From CALCZU01 sp964396165 (GTDB lineage: Bacteria > Bdellovibrionota > FAC87 > UBA2466), in NCBI GenBank assembly GCA_964396165.1, contig CAYNEF010000005.1, positions 29,958-93,957 of the forward strand: a stretch of 64,000 nt of DNA, in the 5' to 3' direction. This document shows positions 32,261 through 41,914 of the stretch, in pieces. Made by a program: the position numbers and the translations under genes. Every line of letters begins with the position of its first letter. Positions within the stretch are counted from its first letter, which is position 1. The notes under the pieces were generated by a model, which saw only the letters and a program-made list of their open reading frames with translations, did no database searches and was not told where the DNA came from.

Positions 32261-35224
32261 TTAATAATAATCTATGTTCATGTCTTTCAGCTTTTGCTTG
32301 ATCCTATCCACATCCTCTGCGGCCGGGTTTCTTCTCAAGTAAAGTTCGCATTCCCGGGTAGCTTCCGGAAATCGCTGTTGGTCAGCATAAACAAAACACA
32401 GCTCTCTGCGCAATAGCGCATTTTCAGAATCTACTTTTAAACCGAGTTTTACCGAACCCTCTGCCAAATCAGGCTTTGCAAGCAGCCTGTAACATCCGGA
32501 TAGTAAATAATACGCCGTCAAACGCACTTTTATGTACTGTGCCGCTTTGGTTTTGTCCGCTGATGTTTCTGTTGGTAGGTTTGTGACTTTGGACAATTCC
32601 ACGATGGCTTCATTGAACATATTAAAACGCATATAAAGTTCGGCAAATTCAATCACAAACGAGTAGTTTTCGGGGTTATTTTCTACTTCCTTTTTCATTT
32701 CTGAAATGGCCATTTCCTTGTTGCCGGTGGATTGCGCAACCAGAGACCCCAATTTATGCGAGCCTGGATAATTTGGAGAAAGCTCGAGCAACTTTTTAAC
32801 GACTATTGCCATCTTGGGGTAGTTTTGTAGCTGAAAGAGCACGCGTGCTGACTCGTAAAACCCTTCCGCATTTTTTGGATCAAGTCGGGCAGCTTCATGG
32901 AATTCTTCGGCTGCTGTATCTAACTCTCCAATGCTTTCGAGCGCTCGAGCAAGAGACATTCGGGTTTTACTGCTTAAATTGTTGTAATCTAACGACCTAT
33001 GAAAATAATTTACGGCTCTTCTGGGTTCGGAGTTTGCCAAGTACACTTCGCCCATCACACGCATGATTTCGGCGTTTTTAGGATCGTTCGCCATAAGGCT
33101 TTTTAAAAACTTAATTGCAAAAGCTTTCTCACTTGCCACAAGTTTCAATTTCAACCATTCAGAAAGAGCATCATAGTTTTCTGGGTTCAGCGAATACGCT
33201 GTATAGAAGGCTTCCATCGCTTCTCGCATTTTACTGCGATCGAGTTTTTGTCTTACCAGACCGAAGTAGTAGTAGAGGGCATCACTTTGAAAATTGTTTT
33301 GCTTTGCTTTTAACAACATGTCAGATGAAGAAACATAGTCCTGGCGTTTAAAATAATGCACACCTAATTCGAAATATGCTTCTGGATCCTTGTCATCCAA
33401 TTGCAGGGCACGCATTAGATAGCCATGTCCCTTTTCAAAGTTGTATTGTTCCGTTTCAACAGCACCCAGGCGAACAAAGGCTTTCACAAACCCTGGATCT
33501 TCCTGACTTGCGATCTGATAAAAAGCTTCTACTTTCTTGTAATCCTCGATACCGGAAATTGTGGCTTCTAAAGCGCGTCCCATTGCCAAAATTGCTTCCC
33601 TGCTTTTCGGCGCAATACTTGTCGCCGCCACATAATATTTAAAAGCTTCTGTTTTGCCCGTTTCTTTATCCTGCTCAAGCGCTCTTTTAATTAAAAAATC
33701 ATCGTTTACGACAAAATTTTCCCATTCTTTTCTGGCTTTTGCCTGTTTCTCGTTTTTTTCTTCAGTTGCTTTTAGCATTTCAGAAAATGCTTTATATTTT
33801 TGTACATCCTCTTCTTTCCCCAATACACCTTCTAATTGCGCGAGCCGATCAAAAATCACGATTGCTGTATCCGCTTTGGTAAAAGGTGATAAACGTGCCG
33901 AAAGATCTAAAAACGCGCGGGCTTTTTTCAATTGATTTTGCTTGGCGTAGCCCTCCGAAAGCAAATAATAGCACTCTGAATGCGCGGGGCTAGAAACAAC
34001 ACACGCCTGAGCAGATTTTTCTAAATTAGGATAGTTTTGCAATTCTAAATTCACTCTGGAGGCGATCTTTTTCTTTCTTACCGAGTCATCCAGCGACCCG
34101 TCTATTGTTTCCAAAAAAACTTTGCTGTCTGCTACATCTTTGTTTTCAAGAGTAATTTCTGAGAGGAGAAGCGCGTTTTCCGGATCTTCCGGGTTTGTTT
34201 CTCTGGCACGTAAGGCGAGTTTTTTAGCCTCTGCAATATTATTTTCGGAAAGAAGGATTTTCGCCTCTGCCCGGTAAAAATCCGAACCTTGTGGATCTTT
34301 TTCCCTTCCTGCAGCAATGAGTGTTTTAAGTTGTGTTATCAACTCAGTTTTATTCACTTCTAGCGTAACCAGCTCAGAGAGAACCCTGCACTTTGCCTTT
34401 ACTAGTTCACCTGTCGTGTCAGCTGTGACATTGCCCAGGTTTAAAAGTTTGTTTGCCGCTTGATAGCCGGGAAGCGTGTCCTGGGAAGAATAATAAGCTG
34501 CCAAGCGAATGAGGTTTTCATTGGATACAGCAAGTGTCTGAACTTCTGCCTTGTCTTTTTTTGAAGCGGGCAAAATCGTACCCTCTGCAATATCCGTTTC
34601 TTTTCCGTCTTTCCCTTTTCCCAGGTTAAATAAAGAGACCATTACGAGAATCAGAACAATTCCCCACATCGCAAACCTTCTGCGATCACTGTTTCTGCTG
34701 GCGTCGTTGTCCTTGTGACGTTCATTATGCTTTTCGTGGAACGTCATTTGAATCTTCGGAAGACTTTTTTCTTCCTCTTCGCGCGAGGGAATATTTAATT
34801 CCTGGTTTTGTACTTCTGTTTTTTCAAACGACTCTGACTTAAAAAGACTTTGGATTTCTGAATCGCGCAATGTAAGTCCTGTGCCGCGCTCTTTTTTGGG
34901 AGTTTCTTCTTTTTGCTTGTTACTTGAGTCTTCACCATGAACTTCGGTCAGGTTTTCTTTTTGCTTATTCCCACTCTCTTTTTTTTCTTTCGCATGTTCG
35001 GATTTAAAAACATATTCTTTACCGTGGACTCTTTTTAAAAACGCATCATAAAATGCGGAATTTGAGGCAAGTCGGCTCCACTTGGTAGATCCGTGCGCAC
35101 AAATTTCTTCTTCGCCAGTGTACTTACCAGACTCGATGGCAGAGATAAGCTCACTTTCCGTAAAATTCCCGACTACTTCGTGGGACTTATCGCGCAATTT
35201 GTATTTGGATGTTTTTTGAGACAC
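32261..35224 (-). CDS. large membrane-anchored TPR protein with N-terminal GYF_2-like domain
   Basis: 987 residues starting at GTG (35224). Residues 5-65 (GNFTESELISAIESGKYTGEEEICAHGSTKWSRLAS in part) look like the GYF_2/DUF4339 domain of membrane-associated bacterial proteins. A charged, Lys/Glu-rich linker (70-180) leads to one membrane helix (about 184-201) preceded by RRR, so the N-terminal part faces the cytoplasm and the rest the periplasm. From about 215 to 980 the protein is built of TPR-like helix pairs (e.g. AEAKILLSENNIAEAKKLAL, EAYFELGVHYFKRQ, AEIMRVMGEVYLANSEPRRAVNYFHR). A scaffold of unknown partners. Bacteria of this group carry such proteins often. The N-terminal domain is inferred, the TPRs are clear. 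Confidence 0.85.
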   Translation of the reverse strand: MSQKTSKYKLRDKSHEVVGNFTESELISAIESGKYTGEEEICAHGSTKWSRLASNSAFYDAFLKRVHGKEYVFKSEHAKEKKESGNKQKENLTEVHGEDSSNKQKEETPKKERGTGLTLRDSEIQSLFKSESFEKTEVQNQELNIPSREEEEKSLPKIQMTFHEKHNERHKDNDASRNSDRRRFAMWGIVLILVMVSLFNLGKGKDGKETDIAEGTILPASKKDKAEVQTLAVSNENLIRLAAYYSSQDTLPGYQAANKLLNLGNVTADTTGELVKAKCRVLSELVTLEVNKTELITQLKTLIAAGREKDPQGSDFYRAEAKILLSENNIAEAKKLALRARETNPEDPENALLLSEITLENKDVADSKVFLETIDGSLDDSVRKKKIASRVNLELQNYPNLEKSAQACVVSSPAHSECYYLLSEGYAKQNQLKKARAFLDLSARLSPFTKADTAIVIFDRLAQLEGVLGKEEDVQKYKAFSEMLKATEEKNEKQAKARKEWENFVVNDDFLIKRALEQDKETGKTEAFKYYVAATSIAPKSREAILAMGRALEATISGIEDYKKVEAFYQIASQEDPGFVKAFVRLGAVETEQYNFEKGHGYLMRALQLDDKDPEAYFELGVHYFKRQDYVSSSDMLLKAKQNNFQSDALYYYFGLVRQKLDRSKMREAMEAFYTAYSLNPENYDALSEWLKLKLVASEKAFAIKFLKSLMANDPKNAEIMRVMGEVYLANSEPRRAVNYFHRSLDYNNLSSKTRMSLARALESIGELDTAAEEFHEAARLDPKNAEGFYESARVLFQLQNYPKMAIVVKKLLELSPNYPGSHKLGSLVAQSTGNKEMAISEMKKEVENNPENYSFVIEFAELYMRFNMFNEAIVELSKVTNLPTETSADKTKAAQYIKVRLTAYYLLSGCYRLLAKPDLAEGSVKLGLKVDSENALLRRELCFVYADQQRFPEATRECELYLRRNPAAEDVDRIKQKLKDMNIDYY

Positions 35225-35300
35225 TAATATTAATTTTACACTGAAAGTGCCGCTTGCGTGCCGCGTTATTGACTGTAATTGTGGTATTCTTTTCTTTCAA

Positions 35301-35801
35301 ATGACGGATACGTTAATAGAGACAGATTATTGGTGGGTGGGCGCGTTATTCTTTCTTTTTTCGCTCTTCATTCACGGCATCTACTGGAGAAAAGCACGCG
35401 CAACGCGCAGTTTTACACTTCTTTTTACTTTCTTTTTACTTCCGCCCTTTCTACTAGCCTGTGTGTCTTTTTTTCGCGAAGCATTTATTTTTCCGTCTCT
35501 TATAAATTTTATTTTAGCCGTAAATTACATCGCGATATTTCCTGCGATACAAGCATCTTCGCCCTCCATAAAAATATTAGCGCTTTTGTTTAAAAATAAT
35601 GGGCGATTAGAAAAAGATATTTTGATCTCACACTTTCCGAAAGACTCTCTTCTTTTAGAAAGATATAAAGATCTCGAAACGGCTGGTCTAATCCGAGCAA
35701 AAAACGACGGCGGCTGGATCTTAACAAAACCAGCTCAAACTCTTGCACAACTCTTTTTTATTTTTAGATACGTATTGGGATTAAAGGAGGGGGAAGGATA
35801 A
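35301..35801 (+). CDS. small membrane protein with C-terminal winged-helix-like domain (first of a pair)
   Basis: 166 residues from the ATG at 35301; the frame is open from 35247 but that part is not supported. Three hydrophobic segments (about 12-30, 38-58, 66-85) are followed by a soluble tail whose pattern KNNGRLEKDILISHF...LERYKDLETAGLIRAKNDGGWILTKPAQTL is that of a winged helix (helix 2, recognition helix and a beta wing). The next gene, overlapping by one base (TAATG), encodes a similar protein. No family recognised; no Shine-Dalgarno sequence. Confidence 0.65.
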   Translation: MTDTLIETDYWWVGALFFLFSLFIHGIYWRKARATRSFTLLFTFFLLPPFLLACVSFFREAFIFPSLINFILAVNYIAIFPAIQASSPSIKILALLFKNNGRLEKDILISHFPKDSLLLERYKDLETAGLIRAKNDGGWILTKPAQTLAQLFFIFRYVLGLKEGEG

Positions 35802-36271
35802 TGCATTTAACGGAGATGCTTTTCTATTTAGCTTCACCTCTCTTTGCCTTTTTATTTCAAATGCTTTTGAATCGTCTTTTTTTTCCACGCATTGCTGCAC
35901 AAGTCATTGCACTTATCTGTCTTGCATTCGCGTTAGTAGTTTCGCTGACAGCTGGAATAAAGATATCCCAAAACACTACACTTACTCACCTAAGTTTTGC
36001 ACTGTTACTAACATTAGGCATGCTTCATATTTATTTTCATTTTTTTAATATGAGCGAGACGGCAAGACGCATACGCATTTTGAATTCCATTCGCACTAAC
36101 AATCCCTATCCTGAAGAAAAGGGAATACTGACGAGAATAAGCCGGTTGGTACAATTAAAGTTAGTGGAAGAAAACGGGGGAGATCTCTTTCTCACCAAGA
36201 ATCCTTTACGCTATTTAGCCGTGTGGATTGAGAAGATGGAATACTGTCTTTACCCGGAACGAAATGCTTAA
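35801..36271 (+). CDS. small membrane protein with C-terminal winged-helix-like domain (second of a pair)
   Basis: 156 residues; strong Shine-Dalgarno sequence (GGAGGGGG) inside the end of the previous gene. Three hydrophobic segments (about 5-27, 33-52, 64-84), then RIRILNSIRTNNPYPEEKGILTRI...LVQLKLVEENGGDLFLTKNPLRYL, again winged-helix-like, alignable with the preceding protein around GGxxxLTKxxxxL. The two are probably an old duplication acting together, perhaps a membrane-bound sensor or a complex. The 3' end overlaps the convergent 36268 gene by 4 bases. Function unknown. Confidence 0.7.
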   Translation: MHLTEMLFYLASPLFAFLFQMLLNRLFFPRIAAQVIALICLAFALVVSLTAGIKISQNTTLTHLSFALLLTLGMLHIYFHFFNMSETARRIRILNSIRTNNPYPEEKGILTRISRLVQLKLVEENGGDLFLTKNPLRYLAVWIEKMEYCLYPERNA

Positions 36272-37899
36272 ATCTTCGGCGTTTCTTCAGCGGCGTTTTT
36301 GATATTGAAGATACGGGTAAAGTTAACTGAAAGAGCTGCTATCCGTTGCAAATTGCCGATCAAATCCAAATGCACGGAAGTCGTATCCATCGATTGTTTT
36401 ACACCGCGATGTAGTCTTTGAACGTGGTTTTCACTTAAGTCGAGAGTTAAGTCTTCAATCTGCTGATGTAATACCATCAGTTTCGCTGCCAATGCTCTAT
36501 CATGAGACGTAAAATACGCAGTAGAAATCCTCAAACATTCGACCACTTTCGCATGGAACGTCATTATTTCATTCCAACCCTCTTCAGAGAATTTATACCC
36601 CTTTTTAATGTGCTTTCTTGCCAATTCTAAGATGTTTTTATCGATAATATCGCCAATATTTTCGAGATCGTTCGTTCTTAAAAGCAGTTCGAATTCTTTT
36701 TGTACTTGCTCAGGGGTCATATCACCTTGAGACATTTTCGTCAGATACAGTTTGATCCCTTTATTCAGAAAATCGACTACCTGATCCATCGCCTTTAAAG
36801 ATTCTATTTCGCGTTCGTTAGATCCCTTAAAGAGATGAATACTTTTTTCAACCATTTGCTCGACGGTATCAGAGACTCTTAAAATTTCTCGTTGCGCTTG
36901 GGCAAGTGCCAGTTCTGGAGATTCCAGAGTTCTTTGATCCAGATATTGAAACTCAAACTGCTTTTCTTTTTCCGCTTCAGGAACAAGTTTTTGCACTAAG
37001 CGCACACCAACAGAAATAAACGGAAAGAATAAAACAGCCACGATCACATTAAATAGCGTGTGACTAAGTGCAATTTGCCGACCTAAGTCCCCTACTAAAT
37101 ATTCACAGCCTTGAGATAGTTCGTGCATAAAAGGCAAACAGATCGCAACGCCCACCACTTTGCAAACCAGATGGCCGAGTGCTGCTTGTTTACCCAGTTG
37201 TCCAGATTTGAAACTTGCGAAATAAGCAGTGGCTGTGGTCCCTAAGTTTGCGCCAAGCATCCACGGAAAAGCTTCGTATACTGTACCGTGCTGCGCCGTC
37301 ATCAACGACATCACAAAGGCGATAGTGGCGGCACTGCTATGAATTACCGCCGTAAAAACTCCGGAAATACAGAGCGACACAAGCGGTCTGTCATGAAAAT
37401 ACTGAATCACATATTGGAAGAGCTCGTTCTTCTCTAGTGTCTTTCCCGACTCACCCAATAGTGACATCGCAAAAAACATAATACCCATAAATAACGAGCA
37501 GCGGGCCATGCGATCGATGCGATCGCTAGAACTTAAAGAGGATAAAATAACGCCGACCGCAATGAGCAATAAACCATAGTCCGCAATCTTAATGGCAAAT
37601 AAATGTACGATAAAGGTAGAACCAATCGATGCGCCGAGAGTGACGGAAAATACTTGCGGGATAGACATCAGTCTTGCATTTGCAAGACCCACGAGCATCA
37701 CAGTGACTGCACTAGAGCTTGTTAATAGAATCGCAAAAACGATCCCTAAGAAAATTCCATACAGTCTGTTTTCACCGAAGGTATTAATCCAGACTCTAAA
37801 GCGATTACCAGCAAGGTATTGAACGCTTTTTGATAGTTCGTCGATGGAATAGACAAGCAGGGCCGATGCCCCCAAAAGTGTGATGAGTTCTTGATTCAA
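36268..37899 (-). CDS. Na+/phosphate cotransporter-like protein (NptA/YjbB family) with PhoU-like tail
   Basis: 543 residues starting at TTG (37899), with an AGGAT Shine-Dalgarno-like sequence. The N-terminal 300 residues carry the duplicated Na_Pi_cotrans motif: LLTSSSAVTVMLVGLANA and AVIHSSAATIAFVMSL (S-S-A-x-T), each in a re-entrant loop, plus GASIGSTFIVHL and GANLGTTATAYFAS. Residues about 330-530 are helical and PhoU-like (VEKSIHLFKGSNEREIESLKAMDQVVDFLNKGI). In E. coli YjbB exports phosphate. It is the last gene of the minus-strand run histidine kinase-regulator-ftsY-this gene, though 48 bases after ftsY. Confidence 0.88.
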   Translation of the reverse strand: MNQELITLLGASALLVYSIDELSKSVQYLAGNRFRVWINTFGENRLYGIFLGIVFAILLTSSSAVTVMLVGLANARLMSIPQVFSVTLGASIGSTFIVHLFAIKIADYGLLLIAVGVILSSLSSSDRIDRMARCSLFMGIMFFAMSLLGESGKTLEKNELFQYVIQYFHDRPLVSLCISGVFTAVIHSSAATIAFVMSLMTAQHGTVYEAFPWMLGANLGTTATAYFASFKSGQLGKQAALGHLVCKVVGVAICLPFMHELSQGCEYLVGDLGRQIALSHTLFNVIVAVLFFPFISVGVRLVQKLVPEAEKEKQFEFQYLDQRTLESPELALAQAQREILRVSDTVEQMVEKSIHLFKGSNEREIESLKAMDQVVDFLNKGIKLYLTKMSQGDMTPEQVQKEFELLLRTNDLENIGDIIDKNILELARKHIKKGYKFSEEGWNEIMTFHAKVVECLRISTAYFTSHDRALAAKLMVLHQQIEDLTLDLSENHVQRLHRGVKQSMDTTSVHLDLIGNLQRIAALSVNFTRIFNIKNAAEETPKI

Positions 37900-37947
37900 G
37901 TTGAGATCCTGTTGTTATTCTATCGTTTTCTATACAGTAGTCGCAAA

Positions 37948-39015
37948 TTATTTTTGGACAGGTCCTAAGATTGCTTCAACAAATGGTTTTGGATCAAATG
38001 CGACAAGATCTTCTACCTTTTCGCCGAGCCCGATGTATCTGATGGGCACTTTTAGGTCGGTTACGATGGAAAGAAGTGCTCCGCCTTTTGCAGTTCCGTC
38101 AAGTTTGGTCACAATGACGCCGGTTAAAGGCAGTGCCTTTTGAAATTCTTTTGCCTGTTGGATGGAGTTTTGACCCAAAGTACCATCAATCACAAGCCAT
38201 GTTTCATGGGGCGCTTCAGGAATCACTTTTTTGATCACGCGATCAATTTTTTTCAGTTCTTCCATCAAATTGCTCTTTGTATGAAGACGTCCTGCTGTGT
38301 CCAGTAAAATGACATCTACTCCTCGGGCCTTACCAGCAGTAACGGAATCGAACGAGACTGCGCCCGGATCGGCTCCTTCTCTGCCTGTAACAAATTGAGC
38401 ACCCGTGCGATCTGCCCACACTTTTAATTGATCGATTGCACCTGCTCGAAAAGTATCCGCCGCCCCTAGAAGAACGGATTTTCCTTTAGAAGAAAAATGG
38501 GAAGCAAGCTTACCAATGGTTGTAGTTTTACCCACGCCATTTATACCTACGATACTAATCACGTACGGTTTTGGTTTTCCTTCCAAATTAATTTCACCAT
38601 GATCCACCGAATTGAATATTTGTTCTGCAGCTAAGGAAATAGAGGAAAACAAGGACTTGCTCTGATCCTTTTGCATTTCCTCTTTCACCCTGTTCATCAA
38701 CTGGGTGGTTGCCGGAAAGCCTACATCGCCTTCTAGAAGCGCTTCTTCAATTTGATCCCATTCTTTAGGCAAAACTTCTTTTTTATCAGCTGAAAAAAAT
38801 CCGCCTATTTTTCCAAGGACGGAACTTCTTGTTTTTTCAAGCTTTGAGTTCCAGGCTGATACGAGCTCTACTTTTTCGGTCTGGGGAGGCAGCGTTTCAA
38901 CAGGAGTAGCTTTTTCGCTCTTTGGAAGTGTAGGCGCTTTCTTTTTTTTAAGTAGTACAACCGCAGCTATAACGATAACAAGTAAAACTACGGCAATAAG
39001 GGCGTAAATTTCCAT
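37948..39015 (-). CDS. ftsY: signal recognition particle receptor FtsY, with N-terminal membrane anchor
   Basis: 355 residues. A single membrane helix (about 3-22, followed by KKKK) takes the place of the acidic A domain of E. coli FtsY. NG domain: N helices about 60-150, GTPase motifs GINGVGKTTTIGKL (G1), DTFRAGAIDQL, DTAGRLHTKSNLMEEL (G3), TKLDGTAKGG (G4) and GLGEKVEDLVAFDP. FtsY takes ribosome-SRP complexes to the Sec translocon. It follows the sigma-54 regulator gene by 26 bases, an unusual neighbourhood. Confidence 0.96.
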   Translation of the reverse strand: MEIYALIAVVLLVIVIAAVVLLKKKKAPTLPKSEKATPVETLPPQTEKVELVSAWNSKLEKTRSSVLGKIGGFFSADKKEVLPKEWDQIEEALLEGDVGFPATTQLMNRVKEEMQKDQSKSLFSSISLAAEQIFNSVDHGEINLEGKPKPYVISIVGINGVGKTTTIGKLASHFSSKGKSVLLGAADTFRAGAIDQLKVWADRTGAQFVTGREGADPGAVSFDSVTAGKARGVDVILLDTAGRLHTKSNLMEELKKIDRVIKKVIPEAPHETWLVIDGTLGQNSIQQAKEFQKALPLTGVIVTKLDGTAKGGALLSIVTDLKVPIRYIGLGEKVEDLVAFDPKPFVEAILGPVQK

Positions 39016-39041
39016 AACGGATTACATACCTGAAGAGGGCT

Positions 39042-40445
39042 TTAAATTGAACCTTTTTCGACTGGATTTTCTGGAAGTTCGGCCGGTGGGGCATCGATAG
39101 TCGGCGTTTCTGCTTCTAAAAAACGGTAAAGAGTGCGGGGGTGAACGCCCAGTAGTTTCGCAGCCATTCGCTTATCCCCTTGCGCTGTTTTTAACGCTTC
39201 TCGCATCATGATTTTTTCCACCTGTCGAAGGGGGATGCCAAAGGGAATATTTACGCTCTGGGTTTTTTTGAAGCTGCCGATCTCGATAGGAAGATCATCC
39301 AGTTGTATTTCACCGGATGTATTTAGCACTACCAGTCTTTCCATCAGATTCTGCAGTTCTCGAATATTTCCTGGCCAGTGGTATTTGATAAGAGCATCCA
39401 GCACACTGCCTTGCAAAAGTGGCAACGCTCGATTGTTCTTCTTGGCAGAATCTTTTAAAAATTTTGTCGCTAGAAGTGGAATATCTTCTTTGCGGTCGCG
39501 AAGTGCTGGAACGTGAATATTAATAACGTTTAATCTGTAATATAAATCTTCTCTGAATTTTCCTGAAAGAATTTCTTCTTTCAATTTGGAGTTTGTCGCG
39601 CTGATTACTCTTGCAGAAACTTTTATTGTTTCCACTCCCCCCAGCCTTTCAAACTCACCATCTTGCAGAAAACGTAAAAGTTTGGTTTGAAGAGTTAGTG
39701 GGGCAATTCCTATTTCGTCCAAGAATAAAGTGCCATTGTGCGCAAGTTCGACGCGGCCTTTTTTCTTTTTCGTTGCTCCCGTAAAAGCACCCGGTTCGTA
39801 TCCAAATAGTTCTGCTTCTAAAAGATTTTCTGGAATCGCAGTACAGTTAATTTTTACTAGAATGCCTGGGTTATCCCCGCTGTGCTGGTGAATATATTCT
39901 GCAAGCATTCCCTTCCCGGTGCCGCTTTCACCGTCAATCAGAACATTTGCACGGCTTGTGGCTGCTTGTTTTGCAGTGTCGAGCACTTTTCCAAGTAGGT
40001 AGGAATTTCCAACAATGCTTGTGTGGGACGCGCCATAGTTTATTTCTTCTCTCAAAGACGCATTCTCTGTCACAAGGCGTTTTTTCTCTAGCGCTCGGTG
40101 CACTGTTTTTAAAACATTTACTCTTTGAAGAGGCTTGGTAATAAAATCGTACGCCCCTTTTTTCATCGCTTCTACTGCGACTTCTACCGTGCCATAAGCG
40201 GTCATCATGATGATTTCAATGGAGGGATCTAGCAGCTTCACGGCCTCAAGTAAGTCCATCCCGCTCCAGTTATTCATTCTTAAGTCAGTAATGATTAAAT
40301 CTACCGCACTTGTCCTTAAGTAAACGAGCGCGCTTTCCGGATCCAAAAAAGTAGACACGGTAGCGCCGTCGGATTTTAGAATCCGCTCGATCGACTCCAG
40401 GTTCGCTGGTTCGTCATCTACAATCGCAATTTTATAGTGGCTCAT
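39042..40445 (-). CDS. NtrC-family sigma-54-dependent response regulator
   Basis: 467 residues. Receiver domain (1-120) with the acidic pocket DDE (10-12), phospho-acceptor D54 (DLIITDLRM) and K104-like residue (FITKPLQRV). AAA+ domain with Walker A GESGTGKGML and the loop EPGAFTGATKKKKGR (GAFTGA, contact with sigma-54) and Walker B GTLFLDEIG. Fis-type helix-turn-helix at the end (RMAAKLLGVHPRTLYRFLEAE). Its start codon is 14 bases after the kinase stop, so the pair forms one two-component system. It activates sigma-54 promoters; two such candidate promoters are found at 8162 and 10411. Confidence 0.96.
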   Translation of the reverse strand: MSHYKIAIVDDEPANLESIERILKSDGATVSTFLDPESALVYLRTSAVDLIITDLRMNNWSGMDLLEAVKLLDPSIEIIMMTAYGTVEVAVEAMKKGAYDFITKPLQRVNVLKTVHRALEKKRLVTENASLREEINYGASHTSIVGNSYLLGKVLDTAKQAATSRANVLIDGESGTGKGMLAEYIHQHSGDNPGILVKINCTAIPENLLEAELFGYEPGAFTGATKKKKGRVELAHNGTLFLDEIGIAPLTLQTKLLRFLQDGEFERLGGVETIKVSARVISATNSKLKEEILSGKFREDLYYRLNVINIHVPALRDRKEDIPLLATKFLKDSAKKNNRALPLLQGSVLDALIKYHWPGNIRELQNLMERLVVLNTSGEIQLDDLPIEIGSFKKTQSVNIPFGIPLRQVEKIMMREALKTAQGDKRMAAKLLGVHPRTLYRFLEAETPTIDAPPAELPENPVEKGSI

Positions 40446-40459
40446 TTATTTTTTTGCTT

Positions 40460-41905
40460 TCACACGGGGAACTGCAAAGTAAATGTCGTTCCCTTGCCAA
40501 TTTCACTGATGCAAGAAAGAGTACCTCTTGCTTCTTCGACGATATTTCTTGTTAAAGAAAGGCCCAGTCCCGTACCGTTTTCTTTTGTGGTAAAAAACGG
40601 TTTTTGCGTTTGCTTTACTACCGTATCGTTCATCCCGTGACCTGTATCGGAAAAGTGCACAACGCTAACATTGTTTTTTTGCTCTGTTTTGACAACAAGT
40701 CTTCCGCCCTTGGGCATCGCTTCTTTTGCGTTTTTAATAATATTGATAAACGCCTGCTTTAATCGGGACTTGTCTATTTTTACATAGAGTTCTTCCATTG
40801 AAAGTTCTGTTTTAATTTCAATGTTTCCGCGTTCTACGCTTTCAAAATCAACAAGCTCTCGAATCACTTCATTCAAACAGGCCTTACTCGTATCGTTGGT
40901 GGTGACTCTTGCACGCACAAGATAACTTTCTGTGATCTGGTTCAAGCGTTGAATTTCGCGGCTAATGCTCACAAGCGTTTTTTTAATTTCTTCTTTGCTG
41001 GCTGTGAGTTCTTCCTGCAACCAATCGATGTTCAAGCTCATCGAATTCAGGGGATTTCGAATTTCGTGCACGACTTGCGCAGAAAGTTGCCCGACAGCCG
41101 CAAGTTTTTCTGATTGCAGTAACGTCGCCTGTTGTTCCACGATTTTTTTATCTCTTTCTTTCAGAGCTTCAATCATGCGATTGAATTCACGCGCCATAAC
41201 GGAAACTTCGTCGCGCGAGTCTCGAGAAACCTTAAAACTCATATCCAGCTTTCCGCCACCCAACATTTTAATGCTATCGATAAGCTCGGGAAGAGGTGAA
41301 AGCGCACGGTAAGAAAGAAACACAGAGATAACCCCAAAGAGCAAAATTAAAACAGATAACGCCGTGTAGGTGATCGCACTTTCGCGCGATTCTTTTTGCA
41401 CAGTTGAAGTTACGTTCTGGCTTTCCTCATCCAGTACTTTTGAAAAAATTGCCATGGATGCTTTTAATTGCACAAATACAGAATCGAAATCCTGAATCGT
41501 CGTAGTTTCGGTCAGCCGCTGAAAAAGTGCTTTAGATCGAACGAGGTGATTCTCCAAATCTTCAATCACCTGTACTTTTGATCCGGCAGACACGCGGTGC
41601 AATAGCGCTTCGATAGCTTGAAATTTTCTGTACACTACGTGCGGATAAACATCGCGTGCCATTCTAGAAAACCCATTCGCATCCGGAGAGGTTTGCGAAA
41701 AATAGAACCGCTTGGAGTCTTCTACATAACCCTGAATATTACTTTGGATAGAGACAATCTGTCTGGAGAGAGGAAGAAACAGGTCGTTCACTAAGGCAAT
41801 GCGCGAGTAAGAAATGTGCGATTTGCGGTATTGGTAGAGCGATAGAAGGCCAAACAACACCACCATACCTGCCAGGCAGGCTATAATTTTAGACCGGATT
41901 GTCAT
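40460..41905 (-). CDS. sensor histidine kinase with HAMP domain, partner of the sigma-54 regulator
   Basis: 481 residues. Two membrane helices (about 8-25 and 178-198) enclose a periplasmic helical domain of about 150 residues (4-helix-bundle-like, no binding motif recognised). HAMP (about 200-250, P in LSPLPEL), then the H box with H280 (VVHEIRNPLNSMS), N box (FINIIKNAKEAM), G1 (DTGHGMND) and G2 (GTGLGLSLTRNIV). The signal is unknown. It lies 9 bases after a small barrel-protein gene on the same strand, which may feed into its regulation. Confidence 0.93.
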   Translation of the reverse strand: MTIRSKIIACLAGMVVLFGLLSLYQYRKSHISYSRIALVNDLFLPLSRQIVSIQSNIQGYVEDSKRFYFSQTSPDANGFSRMARDVYPHVVYRKFQAIEALLHRVSAGSKVQVIEDLENHLVRSKALFQRLTETTTIQDFDSVFVQLKASMAIFSKVLDEESQNVTSTVQKESRESAITYTALSVLILLFGVISVFLSYRALSPLPELIDSIKMLGGGKLDMSFKVSRDSRDEVSVMAREFNRMIEALKERDKKIVEQQATLLQSEKLAAVGQLSAQVVHEIRNPLNSMSLNIDWLQEELTASKEEIKKTLVSISREIQRLNQITESYLVRARVTTNDTSKACLNEVIRELVDFESVERGNIEIKTELSMEELYVKIDKSRLKQAFINIIKNAKEAMPKGGRLVVKTEQKNNVSVVHFSDTGHGMNDTVVKQTQKPFFTTKENGTGLGLSLTRNIVEEARGTLSCISEIGKGTTFTLQFPV

Positions 41906-41914
41906 GATCAGTTC

